This document shows positions 1-6,410 of a stretch of DNA of 13,210 bases, in pieces. The notes beneath the pieces were generated by a model, which saw only the letters and a program-made list of their open reading frames with translations, ran no database searches and had not been told where the DNA came from. Source of the stretch: an uncultured Clostridia bacterium (GTDB lineage: Bacteria; Bacillota; Clostridia; TANB77; CAG-508); contig CANRGM010000028.1 of the NCBI GenBank assembly GCA_947630155.1, positions 1-13,210 of the forward strand, written 5' to 3'. Within the stretch, counting starts at the first letter, position 1; every line of letters begins with the position of its first letter. The translations under genes were made by a program, and so were the position numbers.

Positions 1-1320
1 AGCGATAGTAAGTTAAGTATAACTGAATTTATCAATAATACGATTGAAATTAAAAATAATAGTAATTATTTGGATGGTATTGATATAAGCCAGTTAGAAA
101 AGGTAGCAACATTAGCTAGAAATGATAATAATATTAATACAACTAAAATGAATAAAGCTTATTTGAATGTAGTATTTAGTAGTTTTGGAGAGAATTTTGT
201 AAATAGTGTATACTTGTTAGCTGGATTACCAGATGAGTATACGATGACTCCACAGGAATTCGTTGATTTGGTTATAAATATGTATAACCAAATACAAGAT
301 AATTCTAATGAAAGTGATTCTAGCATAAATAATGAAGAAATAAAGGACTTTAAAAGAAGCGGGTTTGAACTTGATATAAATACCATAAATAATTTAAAAT
401 TACTAAAGTTGATAATAGATGATAGTGTATCAAATAATAGAACAAGGTATACAGCAGAAGAAATATCAAAAATATTAAATATGGATACAAATCAAGTTTA
501 TCAATTATATAGTTTAATAGATTATAGTACAGGTAACACAGGTAATTGGACTGCTACTCCAAATGAGTTTGTACAATTAATATTAGGTAATAGTGGAAAT
601 GAAAATATTAGAAATAGTATTAGCGAATCAACTATTGGTCAATTAAATTTACTAGCTACTGTAATGGATAGCAGTATTAACCAAAGGGAATATACTTATG
701 AAGATCTTTCACAAGTTATTGGAATAGATAATAATAGCGCTAAAAACATATATACATTGTATGTTTCAAATCAAAATAACACTCAGCTGACACCAAAGGA
801 ATTCGTAAATTTCGTTCTTACACATAAAAATGATAGTACATTAGCAAATAAAATATCAGACAGTACCATTAAGGACTTGAGTTTACTTCAATCAGTAATA
901 AATGGGGTAGAGGCTAATAAAAAATATAATAGTAATGAATTATCTTCATTATTAGATTTAAATAAAGATGACTTAGAATTACTTTATGGGTTATATACTT
1001 CAAAATATATAAATACAAATCCATCTATATCCTTAAAAGAATTCGTTAATTTCTTATTAAATGATGTAGTAACTAACTCAGAATATGCAAGTAATTTTGA
1101 TGAAGAACAAATATCAAAATTAAATACAGTTAATGGCATTATGAACAATAGTTTAAATAATACAAAATATACTTCAGATGAAATATTTGCTATTGTTAGT
1201 AAATTAACTGATAATGTAGAAAAAAATACGGTAGAGGTTTTGTACACATATTATGGAAGTAATGAACAATACAATAATGATTGGGAAATGACAGTAGAAG
1301 AGTTTGTCAGATTTTTAAAT
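1..1320 (+). repeat. Array of about 80-residue protein repeats in the exporter loop
   Basis: Each unit reads approximately I-x2-L-x2-L-x2-(I/V)(I/M), then Y(T/N)-x2-E(I/L)S, then (V/I/L)Y-x-LY, then (T/S)-x-x-EF(V/I)-x-(F/L)(L/I). The EF(V/I) codons begin at 25, 256, 565, 799, 1039 and 1300, so the spacing is 77, 103, 78, 80 and 87 residues. The three central units are the most alike; the one around 85-290 lacks the Y-x3-E(I/L)S part. The DNA has diverged although the protein pattern is kept, so this is an old, selected protein repeat and not a recent DNA duplication. The first unit is cut by the window edge, so the full array may be longer. Confidence 0.8.
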
Positions 1321-2091
1321 GAAGATATTTTGGAAGATGAGCGTTTTACTGATTTTATTGAAGATGATATGAGAAATGATATAATCGAGGCAAAGGATAA
1401 AATTGCAGATGCAAGAGAATTGATTATAGGAGATAATTATTCAAGAGTTGTTCTAAATACAAAATTTGAGCCTGAAACAAGTGAGACTTATGAGTTTATT
1501 CAAAAGGTTAAAGATATGTTAGGTGAAGATGTGGGTGAATTTTATATAATAGGAGATTCTCCAATGTCTTATGAAATGAGTAAAACTTTTGATGACGAGT
1601 TAAACTTTATGACTATTATAACAATGATATTTATATTTATTGTAGTTGTTGTTACATTCAAGTCAATAATTATACCTGTAATATTAGTTTTGACTATACA
1701 ATGTGCAGTTTATTTAACAATGGGAATATTGTCATTTACAGGAGAAAATGTTTACTTTATTTCAATACTTATTGTTCAAAGCATTTTGATGGGGGCTACG
1801 ATTGATTATGCTATTTTGTATACTTCGTATTATCTTGAACATAGGAAAAAAGAAGGTATAAAAGAAGCGGTTATAGATTCATATAATAAGTCAATACATA
1901 CGATTTTGACTTCGAGTTCAATACTTATTATAGTTACTTTAATAATTGCTAATTTTGCATCAGCTATTACTGCAAAGATATGTAAGACAATATCACAGGG
2001 GACATTATGCTCTACGATTTTGATTTTGGTGCTGTTGCCGGCAGTGCTTGCTTTTTGGGATAGATTTATTGTTAGGAAGAAAGTAAGGTAG
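1..2091 (+). CDS. MMPL/RND-family membrane exporter, C-terminal part (5' end outside window)
   Basis: The frame is open from base 1, so the gene starts upstream; the TTG at 70 is only an internal codon. The last third is a typical MMPL half: a short porter-like extracellular segment (about 1380-1600), then five hydrophobic helices at roughly 1600-1659, 1663-1725, 1747-1833, 1894-1965 and 1993-2067, and a basic C-terminus. The helix at 1747-1833 carries GATIDYAILY (1792-1821), matching the G-x3-DY signature whose Asp is thought to carry protons in this family. Before it lies an unusually long extracellular region of about 460 residues built from repeats of about 80 residues. MMPL proteins use the proton gradient to export lipids or other hydrophobic compounds; the substrate here cannot be inferred. 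The family call is firm, the function is not. Confidence 0.88.
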   Translation, partial: SDSKLSITEFINNTIEIKNNSNYLDGIDISQLEKVATLARNDNNINTTKMNKAYLNVVFSSFGENFVNSVYLLAGLPDEYTMTPQEFVDLVINMYNQIQDNSNESDSSINNEEIKDFKRSGFELDINTINNLKLLKLIIDDSVSNNRTRYTAEEISKILNMDTNQVYQLYSLIDYSTGNTGNWTATPNEFVQLILGNSGNENIRNSISESTIGQLNLLATVMDSSINQREYTYEDLSQVIGIDNNSAKNIYTLYVSNQNNTQLTPKEFVNFVLTHKNDSTLANKISDSTIKDLSLLQSVINGVEANKKYNSNELSSLLDLNKDDLELLYGLYTSKYINTNPSISLKEFVNFLLNDVVTNSEYASNFDEEQISKLNTVNGIMNNSLNNTKYTSDEIFAIVSKLTDNVEKNTVEVLYTYYGSNEQYNNDWEMTVEEFVRFLNEDILEDERFTDFIEDDMRNDIIEAKDKIADARELIIGDNYSRVVLNTKFEPETSETYEFIQKVKDMLGEDVGEFYIIGDSPMSYEMSKTFDDELNFMTIITMIFIFIVVVVTFKSIIIPVILVLTIQCAVYLTMGILSFTGENVYFISILIVQSILMGATIDYAILYTSYYLEHRKKEGIKEAVIDSYNKSIHTILTSSSILIIVTLIIANFASAITAKICKTISQGTLCSTILILVLLPAVLAFWDRFIVRKKVR

Positions 2092-2195
2092 GTGAATTGA
2101 GGTTTTATAGTCTGATATTTATTATTTTATTTCTCCGAGTGAGTGTGTGGATTTAAAAGTTAGATTTTAAAATTTTATAAATAAAGAAAAAGTGA

Positions 2196-2224
2196 TTGAC
2201 TTTTACAAACAATTGTTTTATAAT
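2196..2224 (+). promoter_or_regulatory. Sigma-A promoter of dinD with a LexA-like palindrome in the spacer
   Basis: TTGACT (2196-2201), a 17-base spacer and TATAAT (2219-2224) form a near-consensus promoter. The spacer contains the perfect 12-base palindrome AAACAATTGTTT (2207-2218). Its core AAC-N4-GTT matches the core of the Gram-positive LexA box (CGAAC-N4-GTTCG type), with weaker flanks. A repressor bound there would block RNA polymerase. The promoter is seen directly; the LexA assignment is an inference from the half-site and from the DinD product downstream. Confidence 0.75.
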
Positions 2225-2273
2225 TATATTCAGGTGATTAAATATAAAATATTGCGAAAGGGAGATGATTTTA

Positions 2274-3077
2274 ATGAAAGAAATGGATAAGAATAATAAA
2301 TCATTTGAAGATATAAAACATATTGATGAAAATGGTGTTGAATTTTGGTTTGCTAGAGAGCTTATGTCTATTTTACAATATTCAAATTGGCAGAATTTTG
2401 AAAAAATAATTGATAAAGCTAAAGTATCCTGTCAAAATAGTGATATTAGTGTCTTTGAACATTTTATTGACGTCAGTAAAACGATAAAAATGCCCAAAGG
2501 AGCCCAAAAAGCAATTTTAGATTATAAGTTAACTAGATATGCTTGCTATTTAATAGCACAAAATGGTGATAGCAGAAAAAAAGTAATTGCACTTGCGCAA
2601 ACATATTTTGCAGTTCAAACTAGGAAACAAGAAATTAATGAAAAAGAATATAGTATGTTGACAGAAGATGAAAAAAGGTTTTATCAAAGAGATTTAACTA
2701 GAAAAGGAAATTATTCACTTAATCAAACTGCTAGAAAAGCAGGAGTTAAAAATTTTGACAAATTTCATAATAGCGGATATAAGGGGTTATATAATGGAGA
2801 AACAGCTGATGATATAGCTAGAAGAAAAGGATTAAGATATAGAGAAGATATTTTAGATAATATGGGAAGTGAAGAACTTGCCGCTAATTTATTTCGCATT
2901 ACTCAAACAGAATCAAGCTTGAAAAGGGATAAAGTTGATACTGAAAAGAAGGCCTGTGATACTCATAATAAAATAGGAAAGATAGTTAGGAAAGCAATTA
3001 AAGAAGCAGGGCGGTACTATGCCAGAAGATTTGCCTACACCACAAAAAAGCTTGAAGCAATTAGAAAAGGAAAATAG
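2274..3077 (+). CDS. dinD: DNA-damage-inducible protein D (DinD), C-terminus altered by a frameshift
   Basis: The product resembles E. coli DinD along its length: the N-terminal BRO/ANT-like part (SFEDIKHIDENGVEFWFAR), LTRYACYLIAQNGD, QTYFAVQTRKQE, the GYKGLYNGET region and MGSEELAANLFR. E. coli DinD is a LexA-controlled protein reported to inhibit RecA filament activity. ATG 2274 is preferred over ATG 2265, because the ribosome binding site AAAGGGAG (2257-2264) abuts 2265 but lies nine bases before 2274. After codon 3006 the reading frame departs from the family. Removing one G from GGG 3009-3011 restores GGTMPEDLPTPQKSLKQLE, which matches the E. coli end (GGTMPEELPTPQ), and gives 275 residues against about 274 in E. 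coli. As read, the last roughly 22 residues are missense. It is followed closely by the YjbR-like gene, so the two probably share a transcript. Confidence 0.85.
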   Translation: MKEMDKNNKSFEDIKHIDENGVEFWFARELMSILQYSNWQNFEKIIDKAKVSCQNSDISVFEHFIDVSKTIKMPKGAQKAILDYKLTRYACYLIAQNGDSRKKVIALAQTYFAVQTRKQEINEKEYSMLTEDEKRFYQRDLTRKGNYSLNQTARKAGVKNFDKFHNSGYKGLYNGETADDIARRKGLRYREDILDNMGSEELAANLFRITQTESSLKRDKVDTEKKACDTHNKIGKIVRKAIKEAGRYYARRFAYTTKKLEAIRKGK

Positions 3078-3102
3078 TAAAATTTTAGAGAAAAGGAATT
3101 AA
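3010..3102 (+). pseudogene. dinD: Out-of-frame conserved C-terminal tail of dinD
   Basis: This stretch encodes the expected DinD C-terminus one base out of frame with the upstream gene and ends with TAA at 3100-3102, two bases before the next start codon. The ribosome binding site of that next gene (AAAAGGA, 3091-3097) lies inside the tail. This tight fit suggests that the intact gene ended at 3102. The cause may be a real mutation or a one-base error in the GGG run at 3009-3011. Confidence 0.8.
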
Positions 3103-3104
3103 AA

Positions 3105-3434
3105 ATGGATAAAAAAGATATTATAGAATATTGTTTAAAGTTGCCAGACACATTTGAGGATTACCCATTTAAAGATGATAATGAATCAACTGTAATGAAA
3201 CACAAGAAAAGTAATAAGTGGTTTGTATTAATTATGAATGTAAAAGGAAAAATATATGTAAATTTAAAAACAAATCCTGATTATTCTGATTTGTTAAGGA
3301 ATACATATGAATATATAATTCCAGCATATCACATGAATAAAGAACATTGGAATACAATAGTACTAAGTGAGAAATGTGATGAGAGCGTTGTAAAAGAGTT
3401 AATAGAGCAAAGTTATGAATTGACGAATAAATAA
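3105..3434 (+). CDS. YjbR/MmcQ-fold protein (CyaY-like)
   Basis: A 109-residue protein with the features of the YjbR/MmcQ family: an N-terminal start DIIEYCLKLPDTFEDYPF, the central KWFVLIMNVKGKIYVNLKT strands and the C-terminal YHMNKEHWNTIVL segment. YjbR-like proteins adopt a CyaY-like fold and have been proposed to bind DNA; the molecular role is not established. The length is typical. It begins two bases after the restored dinD stop and has a ribosome binding site at 3091-3097, so it probably belongs to the dinD transcript and could be induced with it. That link to DNA damage is inferred only from position. Confidence 0.82.
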   Translation: MDKKDIIEYCLKLPDTFEDYPFKDDNESTVMKHKKSNKWFVLIMNVKGKIYVNLKTNPDYSDLLRNTYEYIIPAYHMNKEHWNTIVLSEKCDESVVKELIEQSYELTNK

Positions 3435-3490
3435 AAAATAATATTAAGATAAAATTAATAAATAAACATATACTGCATAAAAAATAATAA

Positions 3491-3518
3491 TTGACAAAGA
3501 CTATTATATAATTAATAA
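3491..3518 (+). promoter_or_regulatory. Possible promoter of the DUF421 gene
   Basis: A perfect TTGACA (3491-3496) is followed after 16 bases by TAATAA (3513-3518), in a very AT-rich run. A better TATAAT at 3507-3512 is too close (10 bases) to pair with this -35 box. The -10 assignment is therefore uncertain. Confidence 0.45.
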
Positions 3519-3550
3519 AATTTATAAATAAAAGTTAGAGGTAATTATAT

Positions 3551-4240
3551 ATGGAAATAATAAAGATTATTTTTTTATCAATTGGTTCATTGGCAGTTTT
3601 ATTTATTTTAACAAAATTAATGGGGCAAAGAGAAATGTCCCAGCTTAATGTCTTTGACTATATAATTAGTATTACAATTGGCTCAATTGCAGCTGAAATG
3701 GCAACATCATTAGAAGATAATTTTGTACAGCCGTTAGTTGCAATGATTGTATATGGACTAATTACTGTAATTGTGTCAATTCTAAACACAAAGTTTGTAC
3801 GACTAAGACCTATATTTTCAGGGAAAACTTTAATTTTATATGATAATGGTACATTATTCAAAGAAAATTTTAAAAAAGCAAAAATAGATTTAAATGAATT
3901 TTTAATGCAGTGCAGAACAAATGGGTACTTTTATTTAAGTGACATAAAAACAGCCTTGCTGGAAGAAAATGGAAAAATAAGTTTTTTACCATATTCAGAT
4001 AAAAGACCAGCTAATCCAAGTGATCTAAATATAAAACCAAAGGATGATAATATTTCAACTAATATAATATTAGACGGTAAAATTATGTACGAAAATTTAC
4101 ATGAGTTAGGACATGACAAAATCTGGCTAGATGAAATGTTACAAAAGCAAGGTATAATAAAAATTGATAATATATTTTTGGCAACATATGACTCAGATGA
4201 CAATTTAATGGTGTATTTAACTAATAATAAAGGAACATAA
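3551..4240 (+). CDS. DUF421 (YetF/YcaP-like) membrane protein
   Basis: A 229-residue protein. Residues 1-80 form about three membrane helices and include the family signature LMGQREMSQLNVFDYIISITIGSIAAEM in segments around residues 23-50. The soluble C-terminal half carries the usual DUF421 landmarks: KTLILYDNGTL, the MQCRTNGYFYLSDI segment, an NIILDGKI strand and a terminal ITK-like KIDNIFLATYD segment. The ribosome binding site AGAGGT (3537-3542) lies eight bases before the ATG. DUF421 proteins are widespread in spore-forming Firmicutes, where some relatives affect spore membrane properties. Whether this copy does so cannot be told from sequence, and no DUF1657 or SpoVA partner is seen nearby. 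Confidence 0.85.
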   Translation: MEIIKIIFLSIGSLAVLFILTKLMGQREMSQLNVFDYIISITIGSIAAEMATSLEDNFVQPLVAMIVYGLITVIVSILNTKFVRLRPIFSGKTLILYDNGTLFKENFKKAKIDLNEFLMQCRTNGYFYLSDIKTALLEENGKISFLPYSDKRPANPSDLNIKPKDDNISTNIILDGKIMYENLHELGHDKIWLDEMLQKQGIIKIDNIFLATYDSDDNLMVYLTNNKGT

Positions 4241-4243
4241 TGT

Positions 4244-4426
4244 ATGGATTTTTCTGTGAGAGTCATGAGTTAAAACCATTATTATTTATGCATGCCAAAT
4301 GAAACTGTACGAAATTTGATGCTTAATATAAGGGGAAATGATACCGTATTTGATTGGATAAACCAAATTGGACAATTTAGACTAGAAAGAGTATGCTATG
4401 CTATAATCGAAAGGAGTAAAATTTGA
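4244..4426 (+). pseudogene. Possible small gene remnant with an in-frame stop
   Basis: The 300-base gap between the DUF421 and TVP38 genes holds one open stretch. ATG 4244 has a ribosome binding site (AAAGGAAC, 4229-4236, inside the end of the DUF421 gene). Its frame reads nine codons, meets TAA at 4271, and then stays open to TGA at 4424. An ATG at 4292 alone would give 44 residues, MPNETVRNLML onward, with a protein-like composition (DWINQIGQFRLER). I do not recognise the family. It may be a decayed gene, a real 44-residue peptide, or chance. The rest of the gap holds the promoter and leader of the next gene. Confidence 0.25.
4399..4407 (+). promoter_or_regulatory. Possible upstream extended -10 promoter
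   Basis: TGCTATAAT fits the extended -10 form TG-N-TATAAT. No good -35 box stands at 16-18 bases. It would give a second, longer transcript of the TVP38-family gene. It overlaps the possible remnant reading frame. Confidence 0.35.
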
Positions 4427-4451
4427 CAAAAATTAAGTAAAAATATATAAT
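4423..4451 (+). promoter_or_regulatory. Consensus promoter of the TVP38-family gene
   Basis: TTGACA (4423-4428), exactly 17 bases, TATAAT (4446-4451): both hexamers are perfect. Transcription would begin near 4458 and leave a leader of about 80 bases before the start codon at 4541. Confidence 0.85.
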
Positions 4452-4495
4452 TTATACACTACGAATTATGTTGATTATTATACTTAGAAATAAGG

Positions 4496-4531
4496 AAAGG
4501 AGTGTATGATTTAATATAAGCCAATCATACA
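4496..4531 (+). promoter_or_regulatory. Displaced ribosome binding site followed by a hairpin
   Basis: The only strong Shine-Dalgarno in the leader, AAAGGAG (about 4496-4502), is about 38 bases before the start codon 4541, too far for normal use. Between them lies a perfect 9-bp hairpin, TGTATGATT (4503-4511) with AATCATACA (4523-4531). If folded, it leaves only nine bases between the hairpin and the ATG, which would bring the Shine-Dalgarno to a normal distance. This is an inference from base pairing only. Confidence 0.5.
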
Positions 4532-4540
4532 AAATAATAA

Positions 4541-5383
4541 ATGAAAAATCAAATTAATGAAAATGAAATAAGAAAAGGAATAGGTAATGAAATACATAGT
4601 GAAATAGATAAAAAAATAGAAAAAGAAATAAATAACGAAATCGAAACAAATAAACAAAATGAAACAAAAAATAAAAAACAAATGAAAGTTATTAAGATAA
4701 TAATCGGAGTCTTGGTAATATCAATAATTATAGGAGCATTTATATATTTAACACCAATAATGAAAAGCCTAGCAACTACAGAAGGAAGACTTGAGTTTAA
4801 GGATAAAATTCAGAACACCGGATTTGCAGGAATGTTATTATTATTTGGTCTACAAATAGCACAGGTATTTTTATTTATACTTCCGGGAGAACCAATAGAA
4901 ATACTTTCAGGTATGTGTTATGGAGGTTTAGGAGGAACCCTTTTCATTTTAATTTCAACTGCAATAATATCAATAGGGATTTTCTATTTAGTTAGAAAAT
5001 TAGGACAGAAATTTGTATATGAGTTTTGTGATAAGGAAAAAGTAAAAAAGATAGAAAATAGCAAGATGTTTCAAGATCCAAAAAGAGTAGAAATAATAAT
5101 GTTCATTCTTTTTCTTATTCCGGGAACTCCGAAAGATTTATTTGTATATATTGCAGGTTTGTTACCAATAAAACCATTGAGATTCATAATAATTTCAACA
5201 ATTGCTAGAATACCATCAATTGTATCTTCAACTTATGCTGGCCAAAAAATTTTGGAGGGAAATTATAAGACAGCTTTAATTGTGTATGGTGTTATTATTG
5301 CAGTTGTGTTTGCATTTATTTTTATAGTCAATAAATTTGATAAGAATAAGGTTACAAAAGAGGCTATGAAGGTAATAAAATAA
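4541..5383 (+). CDS. TVP38/TMEM64-family (VTT domain) membrane protein
   Basis: A 280-residue protein. Residues 1-48 are charged and cytosolic, built from a four-residue pattern with Ile at 10, 14, 18, 22, 26, 30 and 34. A first membrane helix covers about 50-72. The VTT (DedA-related) core follows, with the signature LPGEPIEILSGMCYGGLGG (about 114-132) and the second re-entrant motif FLIPGTPKDLFVYIAGLL (about 192-209), plus a final helix near 248-270. Related proteins act in lipid scrambling or membrane maintenance; no specific substrate can be assigned. The frame is closed just upstream of the ATG by a TAA at 4538, so 4541 is the first possible start; ATG 4682 is a less likely alternative that would drop the repeat tail and lacks a ribosome binding site. 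Confidence 0.85.
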   Translation: MKNQINENEIRKGIGNEIHSEIDKKIEKEINNEIETNKQNETKNKKQMKVIKIIIGVLVISIIIGAFIYLTPIMKSLATTEGRLEFKDKIQNTGFAGMLLLFGLQIAQVFLFILPGEPIEILSGMCYGGLGGTLFILISTAIISIGIFYLVRKLGQKFVYEFCDKEKVKKIENSKMFQDPKRVEIIMFILFLIPGTPKDLFVYIAGLLPIKPLRFIIISTIARIPSIVSSTYAGQKILEGNYKTALIVYGVIIAVVFAFIFIVNKFDKNKVTKEAMKVIK

Positions 5384-5443
5384 AAAATGTTACGGAAAAA
5401 GTATTAAACAGTAACTACAGAATTAACATAATGTGAAAAATAC

Positions 5444-5471
5444 TTGAAATTTCGTGAGAATATGATATAAT
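5444..5471 (+). promoter_or_regulatory. Promoter of the response regulator gene
   Basis: TTGAAA (5444-5449), 16 bases, TATAAT (5466-5471). It lies about 48 bases before the start codon and is the only clear promoter between the TVP38-family gene and this one. Confidence 0.7.
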
Positions 5472-5518
5472 AAGTAACATATTATGTAAAAGAGAAATAT
5501 AAAATTAGAAGGGATAAT

Positions 5519-6223
5519 ATGTTAAGTAAAGTTGAAAACAAGGTGAAAATATTAGTTGTAGAGGATAATAAAAGTATAATTGAAGGATTAGAATATTTAT
5601 TAAAGAAAGAAGGTTTTGAAACACAAATAGTATATAGCAAGAAACAAGCCATTGATTATATAAAAAATGATAATTATGACATGTTTCTATTAGATGTTGA
5701 ATTACCAGATGGAACAGGGTTTGATATATGTAAGTATATCAAAGAAGTCACAAATAAGCCAATAATATTTATTACAGCTAGGACAGAAGAAGCAAATATA
5801 GTTTATGGTTTAGATATAGGAGCAGATGACTATATTACAAAGCCTTTTAGAAATAATGAGTTAATTTCTAGAATTAGATGTGTTTTACGTAGATATCCCG
5901 AAATTACTGAAAGTAAGAACATAATAAGTTGTAAGAATATAAAAGTAGATTTGAAAAAAGCAAAAGTCTATAAAGATTCAGAGGAAATATGTTTAACTAG
6001 TTTAGAATATAAAATTTTATTAATGTTTTTAAATAATCCAAACACTCTAATAACAAGAGGAGAAATATTAGAAAAGATATGGGATATTGATGGCAATTTT
6101 GTTAATGATAATACTTTATCTGTATATATAAAAAGATTAAGGGAGAAATTATCAGATAATAACAGTAAAGAGCATCAATTAATACAAACAGTAAGAGGAA
6201 TGGGATATATGTTAAAAAAATAA
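5519..6223 (+). CDS. OmpR/PhoB-type response regulator
   Basis: A 234-residue DNA-binding regulator. The receiver domain (about 9-124) has all functional residues: acidic pair E15-D16, phosphoacceptor D59 in FLLDVELPDG, T86 in FITAR, and K108 in ITKPF. The C-terminal winged helix (about 135-233) shows LTSLEYKILLMFLNNPN, TRGEILEKIW, the recognition helix NTLSVYIKRLREKL and the closing wing TVRGMGYMLK. The ribosome binding site AGAAGGG (5507-5513) precedes the ATG. No histidine kinase is adjacent: a terminator follows the stop codon and the gene before it encodes a membrane protein, so it is an orphan in this window. The target genes are unknown. Confidence 0.93.
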   Translation: MLSKVENKVKILVVEDNKSIIEGLEYLLKKEGFETQIVYSKKQAIDYIKNDNYDMFLLDVELPDGTGFDICKYIKEVTNKPIIFITARTEEANIVYGLDIGADDYITKPFRNNELISRIRCVLRRYPEITESKNIISCKNIKVDLKKAKVYKDSEEICLTSLEYKILLMFLNNPNTLITRGEILEKIWDIDGNFVNDNTLSVYIKRLREKLSDNNSKEHQLIQTVRGMGYMLKK

Positions 6224-6258
6224 GTGACTAAAATTTAATCATTTTAGTCACTTATTTG
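6221..6258 (+). terminator. Terminator overlapping the response regulator stop codon
   Basis: A perfect 14-bp stem, TAAGTGACTAAAAT (6221-6234) with its complement at 6241-6254, and a six-base loop. The stop codon TAA is the first three bases of the stem. Only a short T-rich tail (TTTG) follows, so efficiency is uncertain, but it separates the regulator from the GNAT gene. Confidence 0.7.
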
Positions 6259-6410
6259 TCACAAAAAGAAAATATAATAATGTCTGCCGTCAACAAATCT
6301 GAAGGAATAGGTATAAAAAATTTTCAGATATGTTTTTCATCAAAACGTAAAGTTAATTCTTTATCTAAAAAATTTAATTCTTTCAAAAGATGAGCAGAAG
6401 GGAAGTAAGT

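Noticed and set aside
70..72. TTG as the start codon of the exporter gene
   Set aside because: The frame is open to base 1, there is no ribosome binding site, and the upstream codons encode the end of another repeat unit (SITEFI).
256..1046. Recurring GAATTCGT at several repeat ends
   Set aside because: It follows from the conserved EFV residues and codon preference; other units use GAGTTTGT, so it is not a DNA-level signal.
2265..2267. ATG 2265 as the dinD start
   Set aside because: The Shine-Dalgarno touches this codon; ATG 2274 has normal spacing and matches the length of DinD homologues.
3507..3512. TATAAT paired with TTGACA 3491
   Set aside because: The spacer is only ten bases, too short for a sigma-A promoter.
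6297..6329. ATCTGAA/TTCAGAT inverted repeat before the GNAT gene
   Set aside because: Only seven pairs with a 19-base loop; not distinguishable from chance in AT-rich DNA.
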